A stretch of 64,000 nucleotides of DNA from Toxonevra muliebris (GCA_963691655.1 OY829326.1:20572878-20636877); one strand, 5' to 3'; counted from the first letter of the stretch, positions 46,680-59,628 are shown. Notes: generated by a model from the letters alone, not told the origin. Program-made: numbers and translations.

Positions 46680-47436
46680 TATGGGTCGTTCCCAGTCAGA
46701 TTTACAAGTAAAATTTTAATTTCAATCAAAATTTTTTCTTGCATTCCTGAGAAGAAATTTATCGACACGTATTTTTTTATTTTAATGTGATGTTTTTTAT
46801 TTTCAAGTTATGATATTTCAATGTCTTGGGGTTGTAAAAATGAAACGTTTTTCAATCCCTAATTACTCAAAAACTATCCATTGTAGGAAAAAATTTCCAA
46901 CTAATAAAAGTTCGTATATCGCACAAACTTATCGAAAAAATATGAACATAAAATTGTTTTTGTTATTCAACATATGAATTCTGGAAATTTTATAAACAAA
47001 TTGAATTTTTCCAAATTTGAACATTTTTTTTTTTTAATTTTTTTAGTCTGCAAATATTTATTAATGTGTTAGAAAAATTGCGTAAAAATTTCTGAGTGGG
47101 ATGAAATATAGTTTTCGAGATATTCAAACAATAACAAAACAACTACTATTAAAGTCGCCTGGGTTCGAGCGACGCTATTCATATTTTTTCGATAAGTTTG
47201 TGCGATATGCAAACTTTTATTAGTTGGAAATTTTTTCCTAGTTTAGTTAGTTTTCCTAGGTTAGTTTTTGAGTTATTAGGGATTGAAAAACGTTCCATTT
47301 TTACAACTCCAAGACTTTAAAATATCGTAACTTGAAAATAAAAGACATCACATTGAAATAAAAAAATACGTGTCTATTAACAAATTTTGGTTGAAATTAA
47401 AATTTTAGTTGTTAATCTGACATGGAACCACCCATA
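46680..47436. mobile_element. Long-inverted-repeat MITE with TA duplication
   Basis: The left end TATGGGTCGTTCCCAGTCAG and, inward from the right, TATGGGTGGTTCCATGTCAG begin arms of about 250-290 bp that stay complementary with scattered differences. Shared blocks include ATACGTGTC/GACACGTAT and TTCGATAAGTTTGTGCGATA. TA flanks both sides (46678-46679 and 47437-47438). The centre (about 46980-47160) is unpaired and has no coding capacity. The superfamily is uncertain; the TA target points to Tc1/mariner-type mobilisation. Confidence 0.85.
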
Positions 47437-47439
47437 TAC

Positions 47440-49620
47440 ATAAATGTCTGTTTCCATATTAATTGGCAAATCAACAAGATCTTAAATAAAATATGGTATC
47501 AAATTCATTTGTGTGTAAGTGAATTCGTTTGCACACATGCACAAGCACACTTACACAGAGTAGCTTGTGTGCCTCATCAAATATCACCAAATTAGAAACG
47601 CATGAAATCATGAAAATGTTAACAAAAAATGCCCCCCAATCAACAAAAAATTAGACCAGTTGCTACGCATTACTGCTTTAATTAATTAAATGCTTTGAAA
47701 TATTTGCAACCATACTATAGTAAGGCAAAGGCAATATATTTATGTGCATATGTCTGTGAGCGAGTAGGTTCTGTAATAATATTAGCTCCTCACAATTACA
47801 GCAGGAGCCTATTTGCTCATGCATCTCATGTTCAATGTTGATAATTAAACCTCAAGTTAGATATATGAAACCGACTAAACCAAAATAGTTTAGTAAAAAC
47901 TTCGATTGTTAATGGAATGATAAACTTCCTTGCATCTAAGCCAGACGATTATTACAGTAGATGTTCGCTACATTAGGACGTTTTAAAATATTAACATTAT
48001 TTGAATTTAGTTTAAAATTTAGCGGTTATCAATAATTTACACTATGTTGTAGTTTAGCAGTGTGAAATATTCCACAATTATATAGTTGATTCCATTCGTA
48101 TCCTTTCCAATTATTTCAGCCTCATATTTTTCCAACCTTTTTTATAGTAGAAGCATTCACTCTTCCATTTTTTAACGACATGAAATTTAATCTTTAGCTT
48201 TATGCAGATTAATATTCTTTTAATTCCAGATTCATTCTTCTTCAGAGTTTTTTTATTATAAATTTTTTTAATTTTAGAATCTTTTCGGTTGTGCCATTAT
48301 GATTCTTCTATACTCCCAAAAGAATTTTGAGTGCGAGTTTTTATATCTTCCATTTAAAAATGTTGTTCATTAAAAAGGGCTCTTTATGGCGAAGGTAAAT
48401 GGTTGCCAGACATTTTCAATCAAACTTAAGTCAAAAGAATTTCCTAGCCATGGTAACTAAAGGATATTTTGGGAAAATGTTTAATTTTTAGCAGATTTTG
48501 CCTTTTCAATGCATGCTCTTATTTTATTATTAATTCTAAAAAGTAAAATGACCTCAGACCTTTATAATTGATTGCTGACCATGCTACCATTGAATAAATG
48601 CAAAAGAAGAAAATTTTTCGCAATAACGTTTTACCTAGTAGTATTTTTAAAAACAATTTTCTCGAAAATTTTATTTTTTAGATTTTAGACAGTCTTGCAG
48701 AAAACGAACGATATGCAGTCTGTTATCATATTTTCTTCTGGCTTTTGTCAGCCAGATCATGTAGAGAGCATTTGTTATTTGCTAAAATAATTCTGAATGG
48801 AAATGGTTAACATATTAAAATCATATCGAAAAAAAAAATATTATTTAGTTCTGAAAATGATTACTTACATTGTTCCAATTTAATATTATTATTTTTCCAT
48901 ATCTTTACAAAGTTCAAGGTGACTACTACCTTCATCTCCTGAGTAAGCTGGTATGCTTTTATGATTTTCGATGCGCCTTCTTTGCGATATCGCTTTTAAA
49001 CAATTGGAATTATTCAGTGATCACCGTGGTTGTGTGTTTTTCCCGTGCTTCTTTGAAGAAATTAACGACTCCTGATTTTTATAGGTGATTTTTATCTTGA
49101 GTGATTACAACTAGTTTTAATATTTCTTAATGCTAAATCTGATATACAGGGCTTTTGCAAAAAGCATAGTTTTTGTCACTCAAGGGTTTTTAAAAAAAGG
49201 AGAAGTTTAGTGGTTTTGATCTTCAGTAATTCCAATTATTTTTCGATAAGAAATATTTTATTCGAAGACTCAATGATAAGTTTCGCGACCCATCATTATC
49301 ATATCGCTACAAAACTGGCATGATCTGAAAAAAAGTTTAGTTAAGTATACTGAAATAACTGTTTTTTATGAACTCTGTTTGTGAGAGGAGTGGTAGCCCA
49401 ATAAATGGGGCTCTATAGTGGGAATCATAGAAGTTCTGCCGACGTAAATTCTTAAGTTTGATATGCTCAGTGGTTTCCAGTGTTTGTTACAATACATGAG
49501 TGGTTTATTCACAGTTCACAAGTACTATATTTAATTTTGTTTCACAATATAATGCAGTACTCAACAGATCTTTCGAGTTCGGATTTGGGCAAAAATCACG
49601 CGTTCGGATTCGGAGTTCGA
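47440..49620. other. Noncoding; small patch of TTCAG repeat
   Basis: AT-rich sequence. About 48105-48300 has TTATTTCAGCCTCATATTTT and TTCCAGATTCATTCTTCTTC, a small patch like the 44815-45840 array. ACAGTAGATGTTCGCTACAT at 47955 resembles a pogo-type terminus, but no partner was found. No gene supported. Confidence 0.45.
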
Positions 49621-49626
49621 ACAAAA

Positions 49627-50865
49627 ATGGGCGAATGAATGTATAAACTCGTAATTGTGACTAACTTCATATCTATCATACGCGCCATTTTTTTGACAAT
49701 GACAGCTATTCTATCTCGAAGAGCGCCAAAAATACTATAAGAATTGATCTGTCAAATAATTTTCATAATTTTACAAAAGTGTTTTATTATAGCTGAAAAT
49801 GTCGAATTTCGTGTCAACAAAACAACATTTGCGGGAAGTTTTAATTTGCTTCTTCCATTTAAAGAAAAACGCAACTGAAGCACATCGTTTACTCACTGAA
49901 GCTTATCCTGACTGTGCTATAGACGTTAGAATGTGTCAGGTGTGGTATGCCCGTTTCAAAAGTGGTGATTTTGATGTTGAAGACAGGGAACGTTCAGGCG
50001 GCCCGAAAAAGTTCGAAGATGAAGAATTGAAGGCATTACTCGAAGAAGATTCATGCCAAACGCAACAAGAACTTGCAGAATCTTTAGGAGTTGATCAATC
50101 AACCACTTCTAAACGATTAAAAGCATTGGGAATGATTCAAAAGCAAGGAAATTGGGTGCCGTACGAATTGAAGCCGAGAGACGTCGAACGACGATTTTTC
50201 ACATGTGAACTGCTGATTGAATGACAGAAAAGAAAGGGGCTTCTGCATCGTATTGTGACTGGCGATGAAAAGTGGATACGTTACGATAACCCAAAGCGTA
50301 AAAAATCATGGGGACCGCCCGGACATACATCAACATTAACGGCAAAGCCGAACATCCAAGCTCATGCTGTATATTTGGTGGGATATGAAAGGTGTCGCGA
50401 CCGCTACCGACTACAATTGATGCGTTTGAGCCGAGCATTAAAGGATAAGAGGCCAGAATATGAGAATAGACACGACGAAGTTATTTTTCAGTACGACAAT
50501 GCTCGGCCGCATGTTGCAAGGCAAGTAAAAACATACTTGGAAACGGTGAAATGGGAAGTGCTACCCCACCCGCCGTATTCTCCAGACATTGCTCCTTCTG
50601 ATTACCACTTGTTCCGATCGATAACACATGGCCTGGCTGAACAGCACTTCCGTTCTTTCAAAGAAATCAAAAAATGGGTCGATTCGTAGATAGCCTCAAA
50701 AGATGAGGAGTTCTTTCGACGCGGAATCCATATGCTACCAGAAAGATGGGAAAAGGTTGTGGCTAACGATGGACAATACTTTAAAGAATAAATTTAAAAT
50801 CACTTTTTCACAATAAATGTCCAAATTACGAAAAAAAATATGAGTTTATATATTCATACTCCCAA
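49627..50865 (+). mobile_element. mariner element, copy 2
   Basis: The right end, inward from 50865, is TTGGGAGTATGAATATATAA and is followed by TA. The left end starts at about 49627 as ATGGGCGAATGAATGTATAA, with three differences from the family end in the first eleven bases and no preceding TA, so the left terminus has decayed or been damaged. At 1239 bp it is longer than copy 1 but still has an internal deletion. The two copies are nearly identical outside their lesions. Confidence 0.93.
49799..50791 (+). pseudogene. mariner transposase pseudogene (D34D), copy 2
   Basis: A single reading frame runs from ATG at 49799 to TAA at 50789-50791, broken by TGA at 50222-50224 (CGA in copy 1) and TAG at 50687-50689 (GGG in copy 1). 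Residues 1-110 hold the two helix-turn-helix regions; WVPYEL is at 119-124. The catalytic residues lie in VTGDEKW (codon 156), YDNARPH (codon 233) and SDYHLF (codon 268), with 34 residues between the last two. The QYDN differs from the usual QHDN. Between about codons 190 and 203 the normally conserved WWD strand is missing or scrambled, a deletion of roughly 20 codons by comparison with the family. Not functional. Confidence 0.93.
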
Positions 50866-50869
50866 TATT

Positions 50870-52990
50870 TTAACTATACAAATCGCAGACTACATAAGTG
50901 TTCAAGCACTTTTTTATAGTTGAAACCGCCTAACAAACATTTCTTGCAATCCAAGAAAATTTATTATGTTTTTGTAAATATAGATAACTTTTTGAATTAT
51001 TTTTGTAAATAAATATTTTTCTGGTTTAGTTTCGGTAGATCGTTAAAAAAGCCGAACGTTCGCCAGACATTAGTAGTACCATTGCTGATGTAGTACCGAT
51101 TATGGGCGTTGTGATATAATAGGAATTCTGGCCGTTTTAGTACTCGCCACTATGATGTTGTGTCAATGCTGGTCCTGTTATCGATCATATACCGATGCTG
51201 ACGCTGTTGTCGCTGTAGTACCGATGTTGGCTGATGAAAGGCCGCTACTGCTTGAGCTACTTCGCTCAAGTGAGAAGATAAGATTTAGGATCTTCTGGCT
51301 GATCACAGATTAGTGAGACTTGGTATAGTTTTCCGTATGTGTGACTCTGAAAGTTTTTGGAATTACTTACAAATAACCTAAAGTATCACCAGTTAAAGTA
51401 CTTCCAATATCCTAACTGTACGTTTCTCTTGGATATTTTTCTCCCAAGTTACCCAAAATACGAGCTTCCAACGTTATCTAAATCTTTTTCTGCTTTCTGG
51501 CTTAGGGAGGAACTAAGACTTCAATGTCTGTAGTTTGGCGATCCATAGAAAAAGAAGAGCGAATTGGGGTTTTCGCTGTCTATTATTCTGTTTCGCTTTT
51601 TAGTGTTGTTTGCTTTTTTTGTTTATAGCGAAGAACAGATTTATTGGATTACGCTACCGTTGTTGTTGTTACGTACGGTAAAGTAATGGTTCTATAGTAT
51701 CACGCCACTTATTTATATAAGACTTTTGTAGGACCAGTTTTGTATGTTTTAACACTATGCCGTTTTATTCAAAGCGAAATTGGGGCGGTAAGTTTCTTCT
51801 TCATAACGTGAAAGAGCAATATGACTTCAAGGTCAGAATCAATGACCCCAAATTACTATTAAAAAGTTATTCATTCCCCATTTAATGTTATAAGGGGTCA
51901 AAGTACAGCAGAATCGTATTAATGAAAATTATGCGAATAATTTACTACTTTGGACACAATAAGCATAAAAAAGTAGATATAAAATTTATAGTATATACTA
52001 TAACTAGAAATATTGTGACCAATTCAATTTAATAATTCATTTACCGTTTGTCAACAAATAGCAATATAAAACTAAAATATTTTCCATCAGTTTTCAAATA
52101 ACAAGAGCACCTACTGTATGCGTATATATGTAGTTAACCCAATTATGACCAAGGTTATGACTACGAGTGAGCATGTTTTACTACATGGTATCCATAGATA
52201 ACATGTGGTTTGCATAAGCTTCATGTAAGTTTGTATATGCGTATATTTGCCAATTAGTTTCATATTCACTAACTATTTGACACTATTTTAAAGTATTTGA
52301 AATGTCTGTTTGTGTGTGTGTGGGCAGATATGAGGATTTGTGATTTTCTTTTTGGGTAAGTTTGAAAATTTTCTATCCCCAGTTGAGTTGCATTGAGTGC
52401 GAGTGTCAAATGATATTGAAGCTCAATGTCGCCATATCCTTGCAACTACTGGCTGGCAAGAGTTAATAATGAAAACTTAGCCATATGTAGTTAATTGAAT
52501 GCTGCCGTCAATAGTAGTGCGCCGATGTGAGGATTCTTTGATATATGAGCATATAAGTGGCTTCCTACATATATGCATGTATTGGGGCGGCTATAATTAG
52601 CTTTCACCAGAATTTAGTTGAACATAATATTTTGATTATAATTTCAATAATAGTACCACAAAGAATTTCTTCAACATCTTTTGCTATTGCTAACAGTTTT
52701 TCATTAAATCATTATTCAAATTCTTTACTAATTAAAACTAAGTAATTTTCTGTTTTGATAAATAAATTTTGAATTGATATGCAAATTGTTTGGCTGCTAA
52801 TAAATTCTAAGTGATTTATATAATTTGAGGCTTTTAAATAATATTTGTAAATTTGCATAAATATTTATATTAATATTTACAGCTTTCACTAGAATAACTG
52901 CTCTTTCAATTTCCTAACATTTTTGTTCCTTCTACTTTTTTTCATGGAATTTTAAAATTTTATCTTTAAGTAAAACTTTTACAACGGAAA
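50870..52990. other. Noncoding; degenerate GATGTAGTACC-type repeat near 51060-51240
   Basis: Around 51060-51240 short imperfect units such as GCTGATGTAGTACCGAT and GCTGTAGTACCGATGTTG recur, another old degenerate tandem array. The rest is AT-rich without a supported gene. Confidence 0.45.
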
Positions 52991-52995
52991 TCTAA

Positions 52996-53529
52996 ATGTT
53001 TCGCGCAGCTTTTATGCAAAATCGGAGGAATAAGAAAAAACAGCAGCAGCTACAGAAAAAGCAAAAAGTGTCAAGCAGATTTAACAAGCACTTCCTATTT
53101 TACACACACACAAACGAACACTCACTCGCACACATTTACACTCGTACACAAAGAATTTCTGTGAAATTCTTTACTTTCGTTTTTACTTGCGATTCATTGA
53201 AAAGTTTTCATCTGTATACATGTGTGTATGTAAGTGTTAGTGCTTCTGTATGTGTTGTTGTTTTTTTGAAGAAGCTTGAAGTCGATGTAGATGATGAAGG
53301 CGACGTAGTAAAAACAGGTGTTTTTGACAATTACCTTGCGCTTCAAGTAATTCATAACTTATTTAAGTTTCTTCATTTTTTTTTTGTACAAGGTCGCGTG
53401 GGAAAAGTGACAACATTCTCTTTTTCATTCTTTTTTTTTTGTTCTAATTCTTTAGAAAAACTTTTTTCTTGTCTTGAACAGAATAGAGACTTACTTTTCT
53501 CTACATTGTGTGCTGCCTGTAGAACTTAG
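52996..53529 (+). other. Longest open frame in the window (177 codons), probably fortuitous
   Basis: The frame starts MFRAAFMQNRRNKKKQQQLQ with a reasonable AAATG context, then runs through CACACA-type simple sequence (YTHTNEHSLAHIYTRTQ), a GTATGT tract and poly-T (FSFSFFFFC). An acidic EVDVDDEGDVV patch at about residues 95-105 is the only unusual part. There is no recognisable domain. Long frames without stops arise easily in CA/TG and poly-T simple sequence, so I regard it as chance. A real first exon cannot be ruled out. Confidence 0.2.
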
Positions 53530-53534
53530 AAGTT

Positions 53535-54940
53535 TTTTTTTTTTATTATTATTATTAAGACTTCCTTTTTTCATGGGCATATCTGCAGAAGGCATTAGTG
53601 ACTGTCGAGATTAGTTGGATTTATTTTAAAAATTTTTAAGTTATTATATTGTAACATAATAATAAATAACTGTTGTAAATAAGAGACAACAGAATTGCTT
53701 ACGCAGTAATCTTATTATGTATTATCGTGGAATGGATACAAAACTTAAAAAACTACTGCAAATAAAATCTAATATTGTGAAATGAAAGGGTATAAAGAAA
53801 AGTATTAGTTTGAAAGTTAGGAAAAACAAACTGATTCAAATAACCATAAAATCTTCTTACTCTGATAATTTATATATGTACTTTAAAAGCTTTTGTTAGT
53901 GTCGCCATCTAATAGCAGAAACAAATTAATTTTATAAAATTTTAGTTGTGTGCCGCGAGAACTTTGACTAATATGAAAATTATAATGAAAACCACTTAAC
54001 TTCAAAAGATACATACTAAGGGTATTCAAACAAATTCATATCGTCGTTAAAAATAAATTTATGGTAGTAGTTTTCACGACCAAACTTTTAACATAAACGA
54101 ATTTTAATTCTAAGAAAACGATTTTGGCATATAGATATATCAAGTAATCGCAAATTTTATAGAAAAATGATAATACTCTCGATTTATTTTTGCATCAAAT
54201 GTTAAAAGCAGGGTTGCATTACATAGACGTCTGTGTTATCTGAATTTTGTTGCTGAGGAGCAAATAGCGCAAATATATTTTCAAACAATTTTGTTGTTGT
54301 AATTTACGGCAATGATATCTTATATGATAAGTATACGGCATTACCGTGGGAATACCCATATGGCCAATTTTTTGGTCTTTAACGTTACATTTTTTGGCAA
54401 AAAAATGTGATATGATTTCAGCAAGAGCGTGGGAGAAAGAATAATACCGTGCACAAGAGCATAAGAAATTTCATACGTGTACGACTCATTTACATATAAA
54501 ATGACCACAGTCGATCATTGTACATGTATAGATGGCAATTGCTACAATAGAGTGCACGAAGAAAGTTCAATCTCATGCCCATGTATTTCACTGATAGTGT
54601 GAAATAACCAACAAACACATGGTTGTACTAAACAGTGAAAATATAAGACCTATTACATTTTTTTAACCATTTTAGATTTTGTTTTCATAACAGCTGCATT
54701 TGTAATATTTATTAGCAAAAGCAAGAGCGAAACAATAAAATAATGAAGCCGGAGAGTAACTCGTTGTTGTTCCTCAAATTATTCATAATTGCTTCACATT
54801 TTTATTTATTTTTATTTCCACAAAATACACACAAAAATTCTTCTTCTTCTCCAAACCTATAATCTGTTAAAAACGAAATTCGATTTTCAATGAAATTCCT
54901 TTTTTGACGTGTGTTCACCTAAATTTGAAACTCAGAATTT
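53535..54940. other. Noncoding, nothing recognised
   Basis: AT-rich DNA with ATTATTATTATT at 53554-53568. No gene or element supported. Confidence 0.5.
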
Positions 54941-54999
54941 CAATGAAATTCACTATCGTGGGTCCGCACCAGCGATGCCAACTTGCGAGGAATTTTACT

Positions 55000-55502
55000 G
55001 GGTGCGGGGAATCGAAAATAACGCTCTTCAAGTCACTCATCCTTCCCGTCCCAATGTATGGCGCTGAGACGTGGACATTAACCACCAACGATGAGAGGCT
55101 GTTGGGAGCGTTCGAGAGAAAGATATTTCGCAAGATCTATGGTCCTGTGTGCGTGGACGACGTGTATCGTATAAGATGGAACCATGAGCTGTATGAGCTG
55201 TACGCCGATATTGACGTAGTCAAGCGCATAAAACTCCAGCGGCTTCGCTGGCTGGGTCATGTGCTCCGGCTAGAAGAAGTGCTCCAGCTAGAAGGGTATT
55301 TTATTCGAGCCACGGAGGTAGAACGCGCAGAAGAGGAAGACCTAATCTCCGTTTCAAAGACCAGCTACAGGGGGACCTGTCTGCACTTGGCCTTACTAAC
55401 TGGCGCTGGCGCGCGCATTGCAGAAGCGACTGGCGAGGCTTTATAGAGGCGGCCAAGACCGATCATCGGTTGTAGAGCCAACTAAGTAAGTAAGTAAGTA
55501 AG
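55000..55502 (+). pseudogene. RTE/BovB-like non-LTR retrotransposon 3' end with (TAAG)n tail
   Basis: The frame gives SKITLFKSLILPVPMYGAET and WTLTTNDERLLGAFERKIFR, then KIYGPV, with LQRLRWLGHVLR further on. This is the region following the reverse transcriptase core in RTE-type and related LINEs (LYKTLIxPVxxYGxExWTL, FERKxLRxIYGP, RLRWLGHxxR). A frameshift near 55300 moves the end to another frame: GRPNLRFKDQLQGDLSALGL, TNWRWRAHCRSDWRGFIEAA and a stop, matching the usual C terminus. The copy is strongly 5'-truncated near 55000 and ends in TAAG repeats at 55485-55502, a short-repeat tail typical of such elements. It is less AT-rich than its surroundings, which suggests a fairly recent insertion. 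Confidence 0.82.
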
Positions 55503-56730
55503 CGGAGAATCGGGGAATCCGCTGTTTTTTGCAGGGAATTTGAAGTCGTTCAGCATTTAGTCATAAAAGTCTGTAGAATATTTTTTGTCAAATATTATGT
55601 AATGTAAAACGTTTAACTTACGCAATATTTCATATTTTGAGTCTTAAAATCTTCTTCTTTTCTTAAGTGCGCCTTGCGATTTATTGGTTTGCAGAAATCG
55701 ATTTTTAAAAAGGATTGCTATTTGAAAGTATTATAGTTCGAAAGTATTTTGTGAAAATTTCAGAGAAGCGGAGTACTTTCGTAGATATAGACGATAATAG
55801 CGCCGAGTGTCAGTCAGGCAAAAACAGGCGCGCGGAACTTCGACTTCCCTTTCGACCGTTCAGAAAACTATGCCCTAGTCCAGCACCTAGTCCTGATTAA
55901 TAACTCTTAACGGTCAGCCATCATAAAGAAGATGAAGTATATTTTAAATGTTAAAAACCGATAGTCAAAACTTTGAACCCGTTTTTCTCAAACTAAGGTT
56001 TTTACCATTCCTTATTAGAGTCAAAAGAGAGCCCATGTCCTCTCCTTTGAGAACTTTAATGTCTAAAAGTGGGCTAAACGTCTAGTAACTCGAAACACCC
56101 CATCTCGTTCAAATATGGTGGCAACTACTGCCCAATAGGATTAAACTTTGTGCACGCTTGAGCCCGATCGATTTTGAGAGTGGGTTCCCTTGAAGTGGAA
56201 TCTCCCATGTGCCAAAAGAAAGTACATTCCTATTAATACAACAGCCCCATAAAAATTGGTTAAGTTTTGGACCGAGAAAGTTCAGGGTCGCCTTAATATA
56301 ACACTCATTGATATGAATTATAGGTAATTTTTCGTTTTTGTAAAATGTTTATGTGGAAAGTGGGTGTCGCGTTGTTATAATATGAAATTATATCGAAGGG
56401 AATTCGATTGAAATTCGGGGAATTTCTCGAAGGCTATCGGGGAGAAAGAAAAAATGAGTAGGGATCTCTGGTCCGCACTATAATGTGAATGTGGTTGTTG
56501 TAATTTTTTGTACTTTTTTTTTGTTTTTCTTCTTACCTTTTCACTCTGAGAGCAATATGCTCTACTTAAACCAACATCAACTAACTTTGAACTATGCTTA
56601 GCTGAGAGAACTCGGTTACAAAAGAGAGTTTTCTGCATGCCGTACACTGTGAAAATTACAATGAAAGGAATTAGTTTAGTCTGTTATATAAATAAAAGAT
56701 CCTCTGCCTAATTTATATTCAGAGTTGGGT
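55503..56730. other. Noncoding, nothing recognised
   Basis: Mixed composition; the part at 55780-56300 is less AT-rich than average but has no sustained frame or recognisable motif. Confidence 0.45.
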
Positions 56731-56734
56731 AGTA

Positions 56735-57075
56735 ATGATTCCATAAGGAATTAAATTCCATCTTCTGAATTGGAATTTAATTTCAAGAATGTAATTGATT
56801 ACACTTAAATATAAAATTAATTTCTATTCAAATATATTTTCAATTCCTTTAAGGAATTTATATATTTTTAATTATAAAATATAATTCCCTGTAATGGAAT
56901 CGAATATTTTTTCAATTCAATTACCTAGGAATTCAAAAATTTTAATTACCGATTATAGTTTCTTGTATTAGAATTGAAACTTTTATCAATTCCATTACTA
57001 AGGAATTGAAAACAAAAAGTACCAATCACAATTCCTTGTAAATGGAATTGGGATTGTAATGTAATAGAATTTACA
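56735..57075. repeat. Cluster of GGAATT/AATTCC inverted units
   Basis: About 340 bp contain many short palindromic or inverted units of the type AATTCC...GGAATT, for example AATTCCTTTAAGGAATT near 56854, AATTCCCTGTAATGGAAT near 56883 and AATTCCATTACTAAGGAATT near 56990. The region can form many alternative hairpins. No coding content. It looks like a degenerate array of a palindromic unit. Confidence 0.65.
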
Positions 57076-57079
57076 CAGT

Positions 57080-59625
57080 TCTGTTTATATTAAACCTTCT
57101 CTCAAAGCATTCAACATCAACTGATCATGACGATCTCTAGTGTCGCATAATTAAGATTAAAAATTAATTAAAAATAATTAAAACCAGCGGTTTTGCAATC
57201 AACTTAGAAATTCATTACAGTTGAGCCAATGGATTTACAATATTATCATATTAAAGTTAATTGAATATTACTGAGATTTTATTTTGGTTCAATGACGCCG
57301 GCGTCCTCTAAGGTATGTGTTAGTATTATCTATATCGAAACAGGCAACTCTGTTTTTAATTCCTAAACTGTATCATCTGTCCTTAATAACAATTCAGATA
57401 TAATTTTAATAGTTGCTCTTTTTCGGAAAACAAGAGAATTTAAATTGTCCTACGTTCCTTTGGCATTGTGAATTAAAAAGACCAATTATTTTTAATTCTT
57501 TGAGTTGTAAAATATGAGGATTTTTCCTTTGTTTTTTAAAAATTTGGAAGGCTTGGAAAATACAATATTTTTTTAAAGTTCTAATTTTTATAAAATATTT
57601 CATGAGCTTTACGTTCAACTCGAATATGGCGCAAGAATTTTTCAAAGAAGTTTCAGCGAAAAAAATGGAACTGGTAAAAATGATTCGAAGTGATGACGAT
57701 TGAAAGCTAAAATCGGCATTTGTAGAATTAGTATATCTCAAAATCCAAGGATCAGACTCTTATTTAGCTTCAAAACTTCTATGAAAATAGTTATTTTAGT
57801 TCTTATATCTAGACAACCCAAAATTTCGGAGGCGTGATTTTTTTTTGAAAAAAGTTTCAGTTTGCAAAAAGTGGCATTTTTTTGAGAAATTTAGAGTCTT
57901 CTTATTTTTTGAATTTTTTTTCTTATATAGCTATACTAGTACATACATATGATAAGTTTTCATATGCACTAAACTTTGAACCTGATGTAGTTAGATATGC
58001 ATGAGGTCCGCTTAGAGATTAATATTGTTTTTCTAGTTTAAATAAGTGAACCTTAAATATCGATTTACATATGCTCCACTGCAATATTCATACGCTTTAG
58101 GAATGTATAATTTATTTCCTTTTTGTTTTTCATAGGGTTAAGGTATAATAATATACCAGCAGAAGCACACATGATCCTTAAAGTATACAGTATAGAAAAC
58201 AAAACATTTGGTTCGCAAACATGCTGTAATTAAAAGACTAACATTATGGTCGCTATTACACAATTTCTATTGTTTGCAAGGGTAGCAATGTATACATATA
58301 TATACTTTAACATACATATGAATATGCCACACTGGTAGCGAAGCTTAAATGCTAATAAATGAATGACTTTTTGTTCTTATTTGGGGTACTATACTCGTAG
58401 GAGCATGTGCGTAAATGTAGCTAAAGTCTGAGTGTGTGTGTTTATTTGTGTATGTGTATGTGTGCGAAATAATTAAATGTAATATTGTTAAGTCCTCTCG
58501 AAATTGTACCTAAAATTATCAAGTGGTGTGGCATTATTTTATTTGACATTTTGACTATATAAATACATATGCACACATGCATAAGAGAGTGTTTGTTGTG
58601 TGTATTTATATTTGTGTGCATATAATAAAAAGCTTTTCATTTCGCGTAATTAGTGTTTTCGTTATTGTCAATGGCAATAAATACAAAATGTGTAGGCAAG
58701 CAAGCATTTTCGATGCCTTCATGCCTACAGTTGTCATAATCATTATATTTATATAAATAGGTGAAACTTACCATGACCATTTTATGTATGCAAATTAAAA
58801 CTTCCCAGTGCATAAAGTATATTAAAGCGTGAAATTAACTGAGCATTTAATATGTAGAAATGATTAAAATGATAAATATTTCAAAGTGTAATTAGTAAAA
58901 GTTAATTTTTGTTTGGTTTTTGAAATATCAACGCATTCAGTTTGTAATTATTTTGTGCTTAATTATAAACGCGTTGTAAACATGTGGTAAATTATGATGT
59001 ACATTTTTTGTGTATCTGTATCTGTCTTTTAACGAAATAAATATCATGTCCAGTCCACATGTGTCCAAACATATTTATACAGACCAGACAATAGACAAAC
59101 TGTAAATAAATTACTCAAATTTTTCTTCAACTGCAAGTGTATGTATGAAATGTGTTAAGGACATGAATAGTATCCTTTTTGTGTACAATTTATCAACAAA
59201 ATAAATATACTGTGCTATTGTTATATATTTTATATGTTGGAAAAGTGAGTGAATGTGTGTGTGTGTGTGAGTGTAATAATGATGTAAGAGAGTGTATTTA
59301 ATTGGCTTTTGTTTGTACAGCAATTTGCTCATAATTGATACTTATTTCTCCTGTGTGTTTATCATTTGCTCTGGTTTTTAAAGTGTCTGCGTCTTGTTTT
59401 CAATAGGTGCGAATATTTTGTAGGGGAGACCGAGGCACAATATATCACTTTTTGGAGGGCAGGTAAATTATTACTTAGGAAACTTTTAATTGATAAACAC
59501 ATTTAAAACGAAATCATTTGTACTATCGAATTGAGAGAATAGTTTTACAAATCTTTATTAGTTTTTGTTGTAGAAAACTTTGAATAGACTTGTTTTTTCC
59601 CAAAACTTTGATACTGTAAAATTTA
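57080..59625. other. Noncoding, nothing recognised
   Basis: AT-rich DNA with (TG)n at 58434-58464 and 59253-59271 and TATGTA repeats near 58290-58320. No gene supported. Confidence 0.5.
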
Positions 59626-59628
59626 AGG

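Noticed and set aside
47955..47990. A lone pogo-type terminus (CAGTAGATGTTCGCTACATT)
   Set aside because: No matching opposite end or target duplication was found nearby.
52996..53529. A 177-codon open frame as a host gene
   Set aside because: It runs through CA/TG and poly-T simple sequence and has no recognisable domain; kept only as a low-confidence entry.
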